Assembly: GCA_965214285.1 (NCBI GenBank) | Contig: OZ243946.1 | Coordinates: forward strand, 2,232,001-2,296,000 | Direction: 5' to 3' | DNA: 64,000 nucleotides | From: G963422745 sp965214285 | GTDB taxonomy: Bacteria; Actinomycetota; Acidimicrobiia; Acidimicrobiales; Aldehydirespiratoraceae | Part shown: positions 10,339 to 17,869 of the stretch, one piece after another | Position numbering within the stretch: position 1 is the stretch's first letter | Layout of the letters: each line of letters begins with the position of its first letter | Notes under the pieces: generated by a model | What the model saw: the letters and a program-made list of their open reading frames with translations, nothing else | Database searches by the model: none | What the model was told of the DNA's origin: nothing | Program-made: the position numbers and the translations under genes

Positions 10339-10701
10339 TCAGAGGTACAGGCCCGTCGATCCCTCGTCGAGACGCTGGGCGGCCACGGCATGCACGTCGC
10401 GTTCGCGCAGGATGATGTAGTCCACGCCGCGGACCTCCACCTCGTAGCGGTCCTCGGGGTTGAACAGCACCTGGTCGCCGGTCTCCATGTTGCGCACGTT
10501 GGGGCCCACCGCGACCACCTCGGCCCAGGCGAGGCGCTTGCCGACCTGCGCAGTGGCGGGGATCAGGATGCCGCCGGTGCTGCGACGCTCGCCCTCGGCG
10601 CTGCCGACCTTCACCAGGATGCGGTCGTTGAGCATCTTGACGGGGAGCCGCTCGTCAGACGACAGCGAGCGGGCACCGTTGCTTGAGTCCTCGGAGGCCA
10701 C
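10339..10701 (-). CDS. GroES-like co-chaperonin (second, actinobacterial type)
   Basis: This Cpn10-fold protein of 120 residues begins its domain at MLNDRILVK and shows GGILIPATAQVGKRLAWAEV, VGPNVRNMETGDQVLF and DYIILRERDVHAV. It resembles the second GroES-like protein of many actinobacteria that is not paired with groEL; no groEL is nearby. The GTG at 10701 gives a short hydrophilic leader before the domain and has TAACGT (10710-10715) 8 nt upstream, fitting a leaderless start. A role in chaperonin capping is likely but not proven for this subtype. Confidence 0.85.
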   Translation of the reverse strand: MASEDSSNGARSLSSDERLPVKMLNDRILVKVGSAEGERRSTGGILIPATAQVGKRLAWAEVVAVGPNVRNMETGDQVLFNPEDRYEVEVRGVDYIILRERDVHAVAAQRLDEGSTGLYL

Positions 10702-10756
10702 GGCTGCCAACGTTACCGGGCCTGAGCCCCTGCAGTGCCTCGGCCCGGCGCTGGGC

Positions 10757-11857
10757 CTAACGGTCCTTGAGCAGCGACAGCAGCGCCTTGCGGCCCACCA
10801 GCAGCGCTGCCAGCGGTGCCAAGGCGGCCGCTGCCGCCGCAGCGATGGCCGCGCTGCGAGCCGCCAGGCCAAGCTGGCCGAGCGTGGGCGAGGCGTCGCC
10901 CGCCATGTAGACGAGCACCGCCCAGGCCATCCCGATCGGCAAGGCGAGCAGCACGACGGCCAGAACCTCGATCTGGACCAGCAGGAGCAGGGCGAGCCTG
11001 CTGGTGCCCAGCGCCCGGTAGAGGCCCAGCTCGCTGCGCCGGAACCAGATGGTGAGCCAGGCGATCAGAGCAGCGAATCCCGCCACCAGCAGCCAGCCGT
11101 AGCGTTGCGGGCGCTGCTGGAGCTCGGCGACGGGATTGCGGGCGAACTCGTCGAGCTTGATCCACGGCGAGACCGTGATCGGCCGCTCCAGAGCGACGCT
11201 GCCGTCGTCGAAGACCGTTTCCAGGTGGTCCAGCGCCGCCTCGAAGGCGCCGGGCGTGTATTCCGCCCAGCACTGGTCCACGGTGCCGGTCGGCGCGCTC
11301 ACGGTGAACAGCGACCTCGTGACCGTGCTGTTGCGGGCTTCGGTGTCGGCCACGGCGCCGACGGCGAACGGCTCGTCGACGGCCAGGTCCGTGGGGTGGA
11401 TGAGGGTGCCCGCAGCCAGGCCCAGCTCCTCGGCCAGATCCGAGCCGACAGCGCTGCCGCTGGCCTCGACGTTCGAGCCGCGCAGCGCCGGATCCCACAC
11501 GCCGATCAGCCCTGCCGTTATCTCGTAGGTGCTGATGCTGGTGCCCGGTGCGGTCGTCAGAGCCGTCCTGCCGGAGGCGACGATGCCCCCTGCGGCTACG
11601 ACTGAGGGATGGTCGTTGAGCCGCTCGCATGGCGCTGCGGGCGGCTTCGCCCCCTGGGTGGTCACGACGGCCACGTAGCCGCCTTTGCGTTCGTAGTCGC
11701 GGGTGAAGGCGATCAGGTCGTCGCTGAAGGACAGCTCGGCGATGGCAAGCGCACCGATCAGCGAGGCGAAAAGCCCGATCAGCAGCAGGCTGCGCAGCGG
11801 CGTGACCAGCAAGTTGCGGGCGGTCTCGCCCGCCAGGGTGCGCACCCGCCATCTCAT
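10757..11857 (-). CDS. ABC transporter permease (MacB/FtsX-like)
   Basis: This 366-residue protein has one N-terminal membrane segment (about 20-45), a large extracytoplasmic domain (about 46-240), and then three membrane segments with the FtsX-type coupling stretch RRSELGLYRALGTSRLALLL. This is the MacB/LolC architecture. It is the last of an adaptor, ATPase and permease trio; its ATG overlaps the ATPase stop as ATGA. The trio lies downstream of ECF box B through two small exported-protein genes, so I infer export or removal of a peptide or lipoprotein in the envelope. The substrate is unknown. Confidence 0.85.
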   Translation of the reverse strand: MRWRVRTLAGETARNLLVTPLRSLLLIGLFASLIGALAIAELSFSDDLIAFTRDYERKGGYVAVVTTQGAKPPAAPCERLNDHPSVVAAGGIVASGRTALTTAPGTSISTYEITAGLIGVWDPALRGSNVEASGSAVGSDLAEELGLAAGTLIHPTDLAVDEPFAVGAVADTEARNSTVTRSLFTVSAPTGTVDQCWAEYTPGAFEAALDHLETVFDDGSVALERPITVSPWIKLDEFARNPVAELQQRPQRYGWLLVAGFAALIAWLTIWFRRSELGLYRALGTSRLALLLLVQIEVLAVVLLALPIGMAWAVLVYMAGDASPTLGQLGLAARSAAIAAAAAAALAPLAALLVGRKALLSLLKDR

Positions 11858-12507
11858 CGCTCGCTGATCCCCCCTTCGCCGAGCACCAGGACACGCTCGC
11901 AGCGCCGTGCCACCTGTGGGTCGTGGGTCGCGATGACGATGGCCGTGTCGGCACCGCGGGCGGCGAGCAGGGAGTCGATCACCAGCTCGGTAGCGGCTCG
12001 GTCGAGCTGGCCGGTGGGCTCATCGGCGAGCAGGTAGCCGGGGCTGCCTGCGATGGCCCTGGCCCCGCAGACCCGCTGAACCTCGCCGCCCGAGAGGTCC
12101 CTGGTCGGCTGTCGGGCCTTGTCGCCGAGACCCACGGCGGTCAGGGCGCCGATCGCCTTGGTCTCGGCCTCGAAGCGGCCGATGCCCTGGGCGAGAAGCC
12201 CTAGGGCCACGTTGTCGAGAGCGGTCCGGTGACCGAGCACGTTGACGGTCTGGAAGATCCAGGCGATGCGGCCCGCACGGAGCCGGTCACGCCGCCGGTT
12301 GCTGTGCGACACAGCGCGGCCGTCGATGTGCACCAAGCCCTTGGCCGGGTTGAGCAGCAGACCGAGGATGCTCAGCAGCGTGGTCTTGCCCGAGCCCGAC
12401 GGCCCGGTGAGCGCCACTGTCTGGCCTGCCTCGATCTCAACGGAGACGTCGTCCAAGACGACGTGGTCGTGGAAATTCTGGCTGACGTTGCGGACTTCTA
12501 GGGACAT
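11854..12507 (-). CDS. ABC transporter ATP-binding protein (LolD/MacB type)
   Basis: This 217-residue ATPase shows Walker A GPSGSGKTTL (about 36-45), signature LSGGEVQRV and Walker B YLLADEPTGQLD. In the ABC signature region the usual basic residue after RV is replaced by Cys (RVCGARAIAG). It partners the permease downstream and the adaptor upstream; it overlaps the adaptor gene by 10 bp and the permease gene by 4 bp. Confidence 0.92.
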   Translation of the reverse strand: MSLEVRNVSQNFHDHVVLDDVSVEIEAGQTVALTGPSGSGKTTLLSILGLLLNPAKGLVHIDGRAVSHSNRRRDRLRAGRIAWIFQTVNVLGHRTALDNVALGLLAQGIGRFEAETKAIGALTAVGLGDKARQPTRDLSGGEVQRVCGARAIAGSPGYLLADEPTGQLDRAATELVIDSLLAARGADTAIVIATHDPQVARRCERVLVLGEGGISER

Positions 12508-13601
12508 GCCGGGGCGTCCAGGACGGCGCCGGGATTGGCCAGGACCGGTGCGTCCGCGCTCACGCCGCTGACGTTGACGGTGCGGGTCTTGGCGTCGTCG
12601 ATGCTGATGGGCAGAGCGCTGTAGCCGCTGCCTTCCTGGATCCAGATGCAGGTGTCGCCTGCGGCATTGGTCATGACAGCCGACGCCGGCACTACCACGA
12701 CGTTGCCGGGCGCCACCCTGCGGAGCGTGATCTCCACTGCCTCGGCTTCGGTTTCCACGAGCCCGGCCACTTGCTGCGGGTCGAGCTTGCCGTCAGGCCC
12801 GACGGCGACCTCATCGTCTCCGCCAAAGACGGCGGCCCAGCCGGGGCCTTCGTCGAACGGGTCGCCTTCCACATCGATTGCCGTTGCCGACAGGAGCGGG
12901 ATCTCGCCGACGAGGATCTCCTCGCCCCGCGCTGGGGCGGCCTTGCCCGGGCGCAGCCTGATCTCGGCGATCTCGAAGGCGGGGTCGGGAAGCCAGACGA
13001 CCCAGCCCGGGTCGAACCCGCCGTCGGGCTTGGCTATGCCCAGCGTCTTGGCCCAGGCCTTGACCGCGGCCGCGGTGCCTCCGCCGTAGAGGCCGTCGAT
13101 CTCGCCGCTGTAGTGGCCGAGTTCGCGCAGCAGCCGCTGCATCTCGACGACGTCGCCGCCCGCGGCGTTGCGCCCGAGGCGCCTGAAGAACGGGCGGGGG
13201 CTGTGCCAGGCGATGCGGTCGATGTCGTCGACCACGGCGACCACAGTGCCCGACTCGACTGCCTCGCCGGCGCTCACCGGCACCTCGACGACTGTGCCCG
13301 ACCACGATGGCGCCACCAGCGAGGGAGCGGTGCCCCACAACAGTTGGGCGCTGCCGCCGAGCTCCTCGACGACGCTACGGCCCTGAGCCGCGACGACCAC
13401 CGGCTCCGGCTCGAGTTCGATGTCGTCGAGCCCGTCGTCGGCAGCGAAGACGATCAGGACGATGCCTGCCAGCGGCAGGGCGAGCAGCAGCAGAGCAGCC
13501 AGCACGACCGTGGTGCCCGAGCCCGAGGCCCGTTGCGAGGCCTTCGGCTCTCGCTCGGCCGCCGAGGCCTTGCGTCTGGCGAACCGCCTGCGCACCGTCA
13601 C
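12498..13601 (-). CDS. Membrane-anchored adaptor with peptidoglycan-binding domain
   Basis: This 367-residue protein has a basic cytoplasmic start, one membrane segment (about 31-53), and an extracytoplasmic part with a lipoyl-like hairpin (VAPSWSGTVVEVPVSAGE). A PG-binding-1 domain follows (VVEMQRLLRELGHYSGEIDG, about 155-195), then an HlyD/MacA-like beta region. Such adaptors pair with MacB-like ABC systems in actinobacteria. The GTG overlaps the stop of lipoprotein copy 2 as GTGA, so it is translated with it and falls under ECF box B. Confidence 0.85.
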   Translation of the reverse strand: MTVRRRFARRKASAAEREPKASQRASGSGTTVVLAALLLLALPLAGIVLIVFAADDGLDDIELEPEPVVVAAQGRSVVEELGGSAQLLWGTAPSLVAPSWSGTVVEVPVSAGEAVESGTVVAVVDDIDRIAWHSPRPFFRRLGRNAAGGDVVEMQRLLRELGHYSGEIDGLYGGGTAAAVKAWAKTLGIAKPDGGFDPGWVVWLPDPAFEIAEIRLRPGKAAPARGEEILVGEIPLLSATAIDVEGDPFDEGPGWAAVFGGDDEVAVGPDGKLDPQQVAGLVETEAEAVEITLRRVAPGNVVVVPASAVMTNAAGDTCIWIQEGSGYSALPISIDDAKTRTVNVSGVSADAPVLANPGAVLDAPACP

Positions 13602-14290
13602 TGGGCTTCCTCCTGCATGGCCCGTTTCTCGGCGATGGCCTGTCGCTGGAAGTAGGCGTCGAGACAGTCGCCTAGTTCGCCGGGGGCGATGTCGAGCAGA
13701 TCGATCACGGAAGGCTCGTCAGTTGTCTCGATGCCCCGCTCACGCATGCAGCCGGTGATCTCAGCCAGCCACTCGGCTTCTGCCTCGGGGTTCGTCGCGT
13801 TCTGCGCCTGATATACGTGCTGGAGCACTCGGTAGTTGCTTATCCGGCACTCCTCGCCCACCCTTCGCGCGGTGAGATCGTCGAGAGATGCGTGCGTGTA
13901 CGCCACCTTCTCGCCGTCGGGATTCAACTGTTCGGTGGCGATGACGAAGCCGTTCGACTCCAGGCATTCGATCCAGGCGGAGAAGGCTTCCTGCCTTTCC
14001 TCAGCGGTGATCACGCCGTCAGCGAGATAGCCACGCTGAGCCTCGGCGGCATCTTCAGCAACCTGTGGGTCGATCGCAGGCTGACTCTGGCTCAGCGAGT
14101 CGCCGGCTTCTCCGTGGTCGTGATCGTGACCATCGTCGGGACCGTGCTGGTGGTCATCCACGACAGGGCCGGAGCTCTCAGCGTCGATGCCCGCGTCAGA
14201 GGACGCGTCTTGTCCGTCCTCGCTGCAGGACGCCGACAGCACAACTACCGCCAAAACCAGCAAGGGCAACCCCCTCCCATGGCCTCTCAT
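13598..14290 (-). CDS. Small lipoprotein, paralogous family (copy 2), His-rich
   Basis: This is a 230-residue lipoprotein: hydrophobic signal, lipobox VLSASC with lipidation at about Cys22. A histidine/aspartate-rich stretch (about 45-60, DDHQHGPDDGHDHDHG) could bind metal; this is inference. The family core YLADGVITAEERQ, AWIECLESNGF and the later Cys pair match copy 1. GGAG precedes the ATG. It is the second gene of the operon after the small secreted protein at 14322-14675 and overlaps the adaptor gene, linking this lipoprotein family to the exporter. Confidence 0.85.
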   Translation of the reverse strand: MRGHGRGLPLLVLAVVVLSASCSEDGQDASSDAGIDAESSGPVVDDHQHGPDDGHDHDHGEAGDSLSQSQPAIDPQVAEDAAEAQRGYLADGVITAEERQEAFSAWIECLESNGFVIATEQLNPDGEKVAYTHASLDDLTARRVGEECRISNYRVLQHVYQAQNATNPEAEAEWLAEITGCMRERGIETTDEPSVIDLLDIAPGELGDCLDAYFQRQAIAEKRAMQEEAQ

Positions 14291-14321
14291 TGCACGTCTC
14301 CTTCACGATCCTCTGTGAGTC

Positions 14322-14675
14322 TCACCACAGTCGTGTGCTGACTCCCGGAACACCATGGTCGCTGTACCTGAAGTCGAGTTCCCAGCCATCGACGGACGCG
14401 ATGGCAAAGCGGCGACTGTAATCCATGACAACGTAGTCGTCATACCAGATCTTCGCATGGACCTGAGTACACGATGCGCTACCAGCCGTGATGCCCCTGA
14501 TGTAGCCCGGGCCTTGCTCGTCATGGGCGTGGTAGCCGCGCCATTCACAGCCGTAGCCGTGCCACGGCGACCAGTGCTGGTTCCATCCAGAGGCAGGCAA
14601 GGGTGTCAGCGCCAGCAGGACCGCCAGCAGGAGGGCCGTGGCTCTTCTCGACAGCTTCTTCAGCTTGTTCGACAT
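14322..14675 (-). CDS. Small secreted protein, unknown, first gene of ECF operon
   Basis: This 117-residue protein has a clear Sec signal peptide (KLKKLSRRATALLLAVLLAL, cleavage near ASGW, about residue 30). The mature part is rich in Trp, Tyr and His (WNQHWSPWHGYGCEWRGYHA) with two Cys (GYGCEW and SASCTQ) that could form a disulfide. I recognise no family. AAGGAG stands 9 nt before the ATG and ECF box B 41 nt further up. The next genes are lipoprotein copy 2 and the ABC exporter, so this product could be its cargo or a sensor; that is inference. Confidence 0.75.
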   Translation of the reverse strand: MSNKLKKLSRRATALLLAVLLALTPLPASGWNQHWSPWHGYGCEWRGYHAHDEQGPGYIRGITAGSASCTQVHAKIWYDDYVVMDYSRRFAIASVDGWELDFRYSDHGVPGVSTRLW

Positions 14676-14716
14676 GATCGTAACTCCTTCGTCTCGTGAT
14701 CGCTGTCACCCGGTCC

Positions 14717-14745
14717 ATGGCCGGCAGCGCGCCGAATCTTTCACC
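14717..14745 (-). promoter_or_regulatory. ECF sigma-type promoter box B (secreted protein-lipoprotein-exporter operon)
   Basis: GGTGAAAGAT (14736-14745) and TGCCGGCCAT (14717-14726) are present on the minus strand with the same 13-bp gap as boxes A, C and D. Confidence 0.8.
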
Positions 14746-14954
14746 CCGACCATGAATTCGCTTGACGCCCGTCCCAGGCCAGCCGGACCCCGCAGCCTGA
14801 CCGCCTGCGACCGACACAGTTCGATGCCTCACCCGACCTGGTTCTCCGCCCGCGGGGTTACCCGCTCGGGTCCAGCTCTCTCCGGACAAGGCTAGGCCTC
14901 TGCCGCCACCGCCGCGAGTCTCAGCAGTGAGAGGTCTTGCCGCTGCTGGCGCGG

Positions 14955-15416
14955 TCAGCCATCCTCGTCCTCAGTGGCAAGCTGTTGCCAGAACACGATG
15001 CCGACCGCCCTGAACTCGCGGTTGTAGCAGTCCTCCGAGACCTGGGACATGGCGGGCCCCTCCAACACCTCGGAGTCGATGGAGATCGACTCGCGTCCGT
15101 CGGGACCCAAGATGTACTCGGTGACCTCGACGCCCTGCTGCTTCATGCAGTCGACGTAGGCGAAGAAGGCCTCTTCCCGCTCCGCCTCGGTCACCACACC
15201 GTCTGCGAGATAGGGCAGCTGCTCCTCTGATGCCTCCGCGACGATGCGCTCGCGGTCTTGGCGCTCTCGCTCAGCCAGGATTGCATCGACTTCAGCAGCG
15301 GTGTCCGCTTCGTCGCTGCCGCATCCGCCCAGCAGCACTGCCGCAGCAGCCACCAGGCCCAGCACCACGAGTCTCCTCGGCGTGGGCCTGGCCGGAATCG
15401 ACCTCCTCCTGAGCAT
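14955..15416 (-). CDS. Small lipoprotein, paralogous family (copy 3), C-terminally truncated
   Basis: From the ATG at 15416 this is 153 residues: basic start, hydrophobic core and lipobox VLLGGC. The core YLADGVVTEAERE and YVDCMKQQGVEV match copies 1 and 2. It stops soon after GIVFWQQ, about 55 residues short of copy 1, and so lacks the C-terminal Cys pair. A free-standing tail of this kind lies at 17786-17869. No ECF box and no clear Shine-Dalgarno precede it; an upstream in-frame GTG (15509) would overlap the hisF remnant. It may be decaying. Confidence 0.65.
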   Translation of the reverse strand: MLRRRSIPARPTPRRLVVLGLVAAAAVLLGGCGSDEADTAAEVDAILAERERQDRERIVAEASEEQLPYLADGVVTEAEREEAFFAYVDCMKQQGVEVTEYILGPDGRESISIDSEVLEGPAMSQVSEDCYNREFRAVGIVFWQQLATEDEDG

Positions 15417-15482
15417 CCGACCAGACCCTACCAGAGCGCAAGATCGGAGTCGGGGTCCCAGGCTCAGCGAGCGGTGCAGGGT

Positions 15483-15575
15483 GCTAGCATCTCCCAGCAC
15501 GCCGAGCACACTGTCGCCGAGGCCCAGCAGGAGCTGCTAGGCGCCGGAATCACGGTGCGACCTCCGGGGGCCTGA
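15483..15575 (+). pseudogene. hisF 3'-end remnant, inverted
   Basis: Thirty codons and the stop align without gaps to the end of hisF (17870-17962): ASISQHAEHTVAEAQQ, then ELLGAGITVRPPGA and TGA. 22 of 30 residues are identical to the intact HisF. Similarity fades just upstream (about 15465). It lies on the strand opposite to hisF, between lipoprotein copy 3 and the I36-like gene. It is too short to function and marks a past rearrangement or acquisition. Confidence 0.85.
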
Positions 15576-15614
15576 GCAGGCCGAAAGGAAAAACCTGCCC
15601 AGGCGCCCGGAGCG

Positions 15615-16160
15615 TCACCAGTTGCGAACTGACGAGACTCTGTTGTCCCAGCCGCTGGTCATGTAGCGCTCTAAGCAGTAGGCGCTGCGACAGCCTGCGT
15701 ACTGCCCGCCCCCTCCGCCGGTCCCTGCTGCGAGCGACACGCGGCACGAGCCGGCCTGATACGAGGATGTCCTGTTGTCGAAGCCATGGCTCCTCAAGTT
15801 GATCCACTGCCCTGAGCGCGAGATGGAGAGAACCGCTCCTGTGCCGCTTGCACCGGAGTAGAGCCGCAGCGGGCTGGAGCAGCGGGCGCCCCAACGGGCT
15901 GGCCCTGCATGCGCCATCTCGTAGGCGTCGAGCTCTGCGACCGTGCGGAAGCAGGTCACGCCGGTGTCGGAGACGGAGCAGGCGGTGGCGTCGCCCCAAT
16001 CCTGGCCGAGGTCGATGGTCTCGCCCTCGAACACGGCCGTCGTCGTTTCGGCCGGCGCGTGGGTCTGCGCAGCGACCGGAACCGCCACGGCAGCCGGTGC
16101 GAGCAGGCCGAGAACGACCATCGCTCGCAGGATGAGCCGGATTTGCTCGGTGATTGTCAT
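15615..16160 (-). CDS. Secreted beta/gamma-crystallin or I36-inhibitor-like protein
   Basis: This 181-residue exported protein has a signal peptide (about 1-31, cleavage near VAAQ). The mature part contains the repeated crystallin-type segments LRSHGFDNRTSSYQAGSC and SGWDNRVSSVRNW, typical of the peptidase-inhibitor I36/SMPI fold, and eight Cys in the mature part. A protease inhibitor or envelope-binding role is plausible but unproven. AAGGAGG lies before the ATG and ECF box C 36 nt upstream of the start. Its neighbour upstream is the sigma/partner pair. Confidence 0.75.
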   Translation of the reverse strand: MTITEQIRLILRAMVVLGLLAPAAVAVPVAAQTHAPAETTTAVFEGETIDLGQDWGDATACSVSDTGVTCFRTVAELDAYEMAHAGPARWGARCSSPLRLYSGASGTGAVLSISRSGQWINLRSHGFDNRTSSYQAGSCRVSLAAGTGGGGGQYAGCRSAYCLERYMTSGWDNRVSSVRNW

Positions 16161-16196
16161 GATTGAGCCTCCTTCGTTGGCTTCGTCACAGGGCCT

Positions 16197-16225
16197 ATGG
16201 CCGGCAACGCGGCGGATCTTTCACC
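16197..16225 (-). promoter_or_regulatory. ECF sigma-type promoter box C (I36-like gene)
   Basis: GGTGAAAGAT (16216-16225) and TGCCGGCCAT (16197-16206) are present with the invariant 13-bp gap. It lies just downstream of the sigma partner gene's stop (16276). Confidence 0.8.
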
Positions 16226-16275
16226 TCGCGTCGCCATTTCTCCGATTGCCCCCTGGTCGACGACTGGACAGGCGC

Positions 16276-17004
16276 TCAGCCCGCTTCGACGAAGACGAGC
16301 TCGACCGTCTTGGCAGGCACGTCGAAGGCGAGGCTCGCGCAGGGCCGTTCTGGGCTGGCAGGCACCGTCACGATTACCCGCCAATCGCTCAGGCCGCGCT
16401 CGTCGAACTCGCCTTGGACCACAGCCGTAGCCGCCGCCAGGTCGAGGCAGCGGCCCCGGAATGGGGCGGCTATGGCGTCTGCGAGCTCGATGATCGCGCG
16501 GTTGGCGTCGATCGACGCCGGGTCGGGCTCGGCAGCACCCAGCCTGGCACAGACGTCGGCGTTCGGCAGGTGGGGGAACACGCCGATGATGCCGGTGTCC
16601 AGCACGCAGGTGGCGAGCGGAGGAACTGTGCCTCCCGTGTCCTCGGCGAACTCCCCGCCGGGCTCCCAGACCTCTCGGCACAGAACCTCAGCTGGCGTAT
16701 CGACCGACGCGGGAAGCGCCACTGCATCGCTGCCAGGGAAGAGGGCCTCGCGGAAGCAGCCGATGTCGAGGGGCTCATCCACATCGCGTGTGACCACGTA
16801 GGCGGCAGCCGTTGTGACCACGGCGGCCAGCGCCAGCAGCGCCCATACCCAGCGACGGGGCGGCTCGCTGGCGGGCTCCGCGGCGGCAGCGGCGATCACC
16901 TTGTTGTAGATCGCCCAGGCCTCGTCGCTGTGCGGGGACGCCGGCTCGAAGCGCTTCGCCGGGTCGGCGGCAATCAGCCGCTCGAATGGATCCACGGCGG
17001 TCAC
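16276..17004 (-). CDS. Membrane protein paired with ECF sigma; probable anti-sigma factor
   Basis: This 242-residue protein has a cytoplasmic N-terminus (about 1-48), one membrane segment (WVWALLALAAVVTTAAAYVV, about 50-69) and an extracytoplasmic domain with several Cys (DIGCFREA, EVLCREV, ATCVLD, GRCLDL, RPCASL). The N-terminal part has no zinc-type HxxxCxxC motif. GTG overlaps the sigma stop as GTGA, the usual arrangement of sigma and anti-sigma genes. The assignment rests on position and topology, not on a recognised anti-sigma domain. Confidence 0.7.
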   Translation of the reverse strand: MTAVDPFERLIAADPAKRFEPASPHSDEAWAIYNKVIAAAAAEPASEPPRRWVWALLALAAVVTTAAAYVVTRDVDEPLDIGCFREALFPGSDAVALPASVDTPAEVLCREVWEPGGEFAEDTGGTVPPLATCVLDTGIIGVFPHLPNADVCARLGAAEPDPASIDANRAIIELADAIAAPFRGRCLDLAAATAVVQGEFDERGLSDWRVIVTVPASPERPCASLAFDVPAKTVELVFVEAG

Positions 17005-17558
17005 GGCGCCTCCTCGGCGAACGGCGGCTCGTCGGTGGCTTCGGCGGTCTCGTTCCAGACGGCCTGAAAGCGCTGCCGCGCGCGGAACAGCCTGACGCTC
17101 ACGACCCGGGCTGGCTTGCCGATGACCTCAGCGATCTCGGCGACGGACAGGTCTTCCCAGGCGGATAGTCGCAGGATCTCCCGATCGGCGGGTCTCATCT
17201 GCTCGAGCACGGAGCGTACCCTGTCGTCCGTGACCGTCTCCAAGCTGGGATCGGCCCGGGGCGCGGTGCGTGTGAAGTCCTCGACGCGTTCCAGGAGCCG
17301 CTGGCGGCGGGATCCAGCACGGTAGTGCTCGGAGATGACCCGTCGGGCTACGGCGTAGATCCACGGCAGGGCCTCGTCGCCTTTGGGCACTGCCTCCCAG
17401 CGCCGCCACACCACCGTGAAGACCTCGGAGACGACGTCTTCGACGTCGTTGGCGTGAACCCGGCGGCGGACAAGGGCGGTCACGTCCGGGTAACAGGCTT
17501 CGTAGACGCGCCGGAAGGCCGGGCCGTCGACTGGCCCCGATCGCTTCGGACGCGGCAC
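17001..17558 (-). CDS. ECF-type RNA polymerase sigma factor
   Basis: This 185-residue sigma-70 family protein has region 2 (FRRVYEACYPDVTALVRRRV ... VVSEVFTVVWRRWE, about 14-55) and region 4 (ADREILRLSAWEDLSVAEIAEVIG, about 123-150). The only in-frame start is GTG at 17558, without a Shine-Dalgarno but with TAGCGT 7 nt upstream. ECF box D lies further up, suggesting autoregulation. A strong GGAGGTG instead serves an out-of-frame ATG at 17596. Its four boxes define a regulon of exported proteins, so envelope stress is the likely signal. Confidence 0.9.
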   Translation of the reverse strand: MPRPKRSGPVDGPAFRRVYEACYPDVTALVRRRVHANDVEDVVSEVFTVVWRRWEAVPKGDEALPWIYAVARRVISEHYRAGSRRQRLLERVEDFTRTAPRADPSLETVTDDRVRSVLEQMRPADREILRLSAWEDLSVAEIAEVIGKPARVVSVRLFRARQRFQAVWNETAEATDEPPFAEEAP

Positions 17559-17596
17559 AGCCGGAACGCTAGGCCAATATCTGGGTGCACTGTCAT
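17480..17596 (-). CDS. Upstream overlapping ORF in the sigma leader (38 codons)
   Basis: ATG at 17596 has the strong site GGAGGTG at a good distance and opens a 38-codon frame that runs 79 nt into the sigma gene in another frame and stops at 17480. It could be a leader peptide that controls sigma translation from the box D transcript. The alternative is a one-base sequence error hiding a longer sigma N-terminus. Confidence 0.35.
   Translation of the reverse strand: MTVHPDIGLAFRLCRVRSDRGQSTARPSGASTKPVTRT
17566..17571 (-). promoter_or_regulatory. Leaderless -10 hexamer of the sigma gene
   Basis: TAGCGT lies 7 nt before the GTG of the sigma gene, with a weak -35-like TGACAG 18 bp upstream. A second, housekeeping promoter would explain a start codon without a Shine-Dalgarno. 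Confidence 0.4.
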
Positions 17597-17618
17597 CTCA
17601 TTCACCTCCAACCGGCTT

Positions 17619-17647
17619 ATGGCCGGCACGGGCGCAAATCTTTCACC
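17619..17647 (-). promoter_or_regulatory. ECF sigma-type promoter box D (sigma gene, autoregulation)
   Basis: GGTGAAAGAT (17638-17647) and TGCCGGCCAT (17619-17628) are present with the invariant 13-bp gap, upstream of the sigma operon. Confidence 0.8.
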
Positions 17648-17785
17648 CTTCTCGAAATTCGCCTGCTCGGCTGCTGAGTCCGGGGTCTCCAGGCCGGATG
17701 CGGCGTTCTGGTAGGGACCGTGCGGGGAACAGCAGGAGCACGCTGCCGGGGCCGAGGCTGACTGACTCGCCTTGCGGGGCAGCTC

Positions 17786-17869
17786 TCACTCGACCACGAA
17801 GGTCGAGCTCTGGAAGCCTCGCGCCTTGTCGTAGCACGCGCTGAACTCGAAGGGATCAACCTCGACTGC
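17786..17869 (-). pseudogene. Orphan C-terminal tail of the lipoprotein family
   Basis: Directly after the hisF stop and in its frame, 27 codons read AVEVDPFEFSACYDKARG then FQSSTFVVE and a stop. They match the end of lipoprotein copy 1 (MEIDAFEAADCYDEAAGIQRQTF), including the CYD motif. There is no start codon. It is the part that copy 3 lacks. 17648-17785 shows nothing I can identify. Confidence 0.75.
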
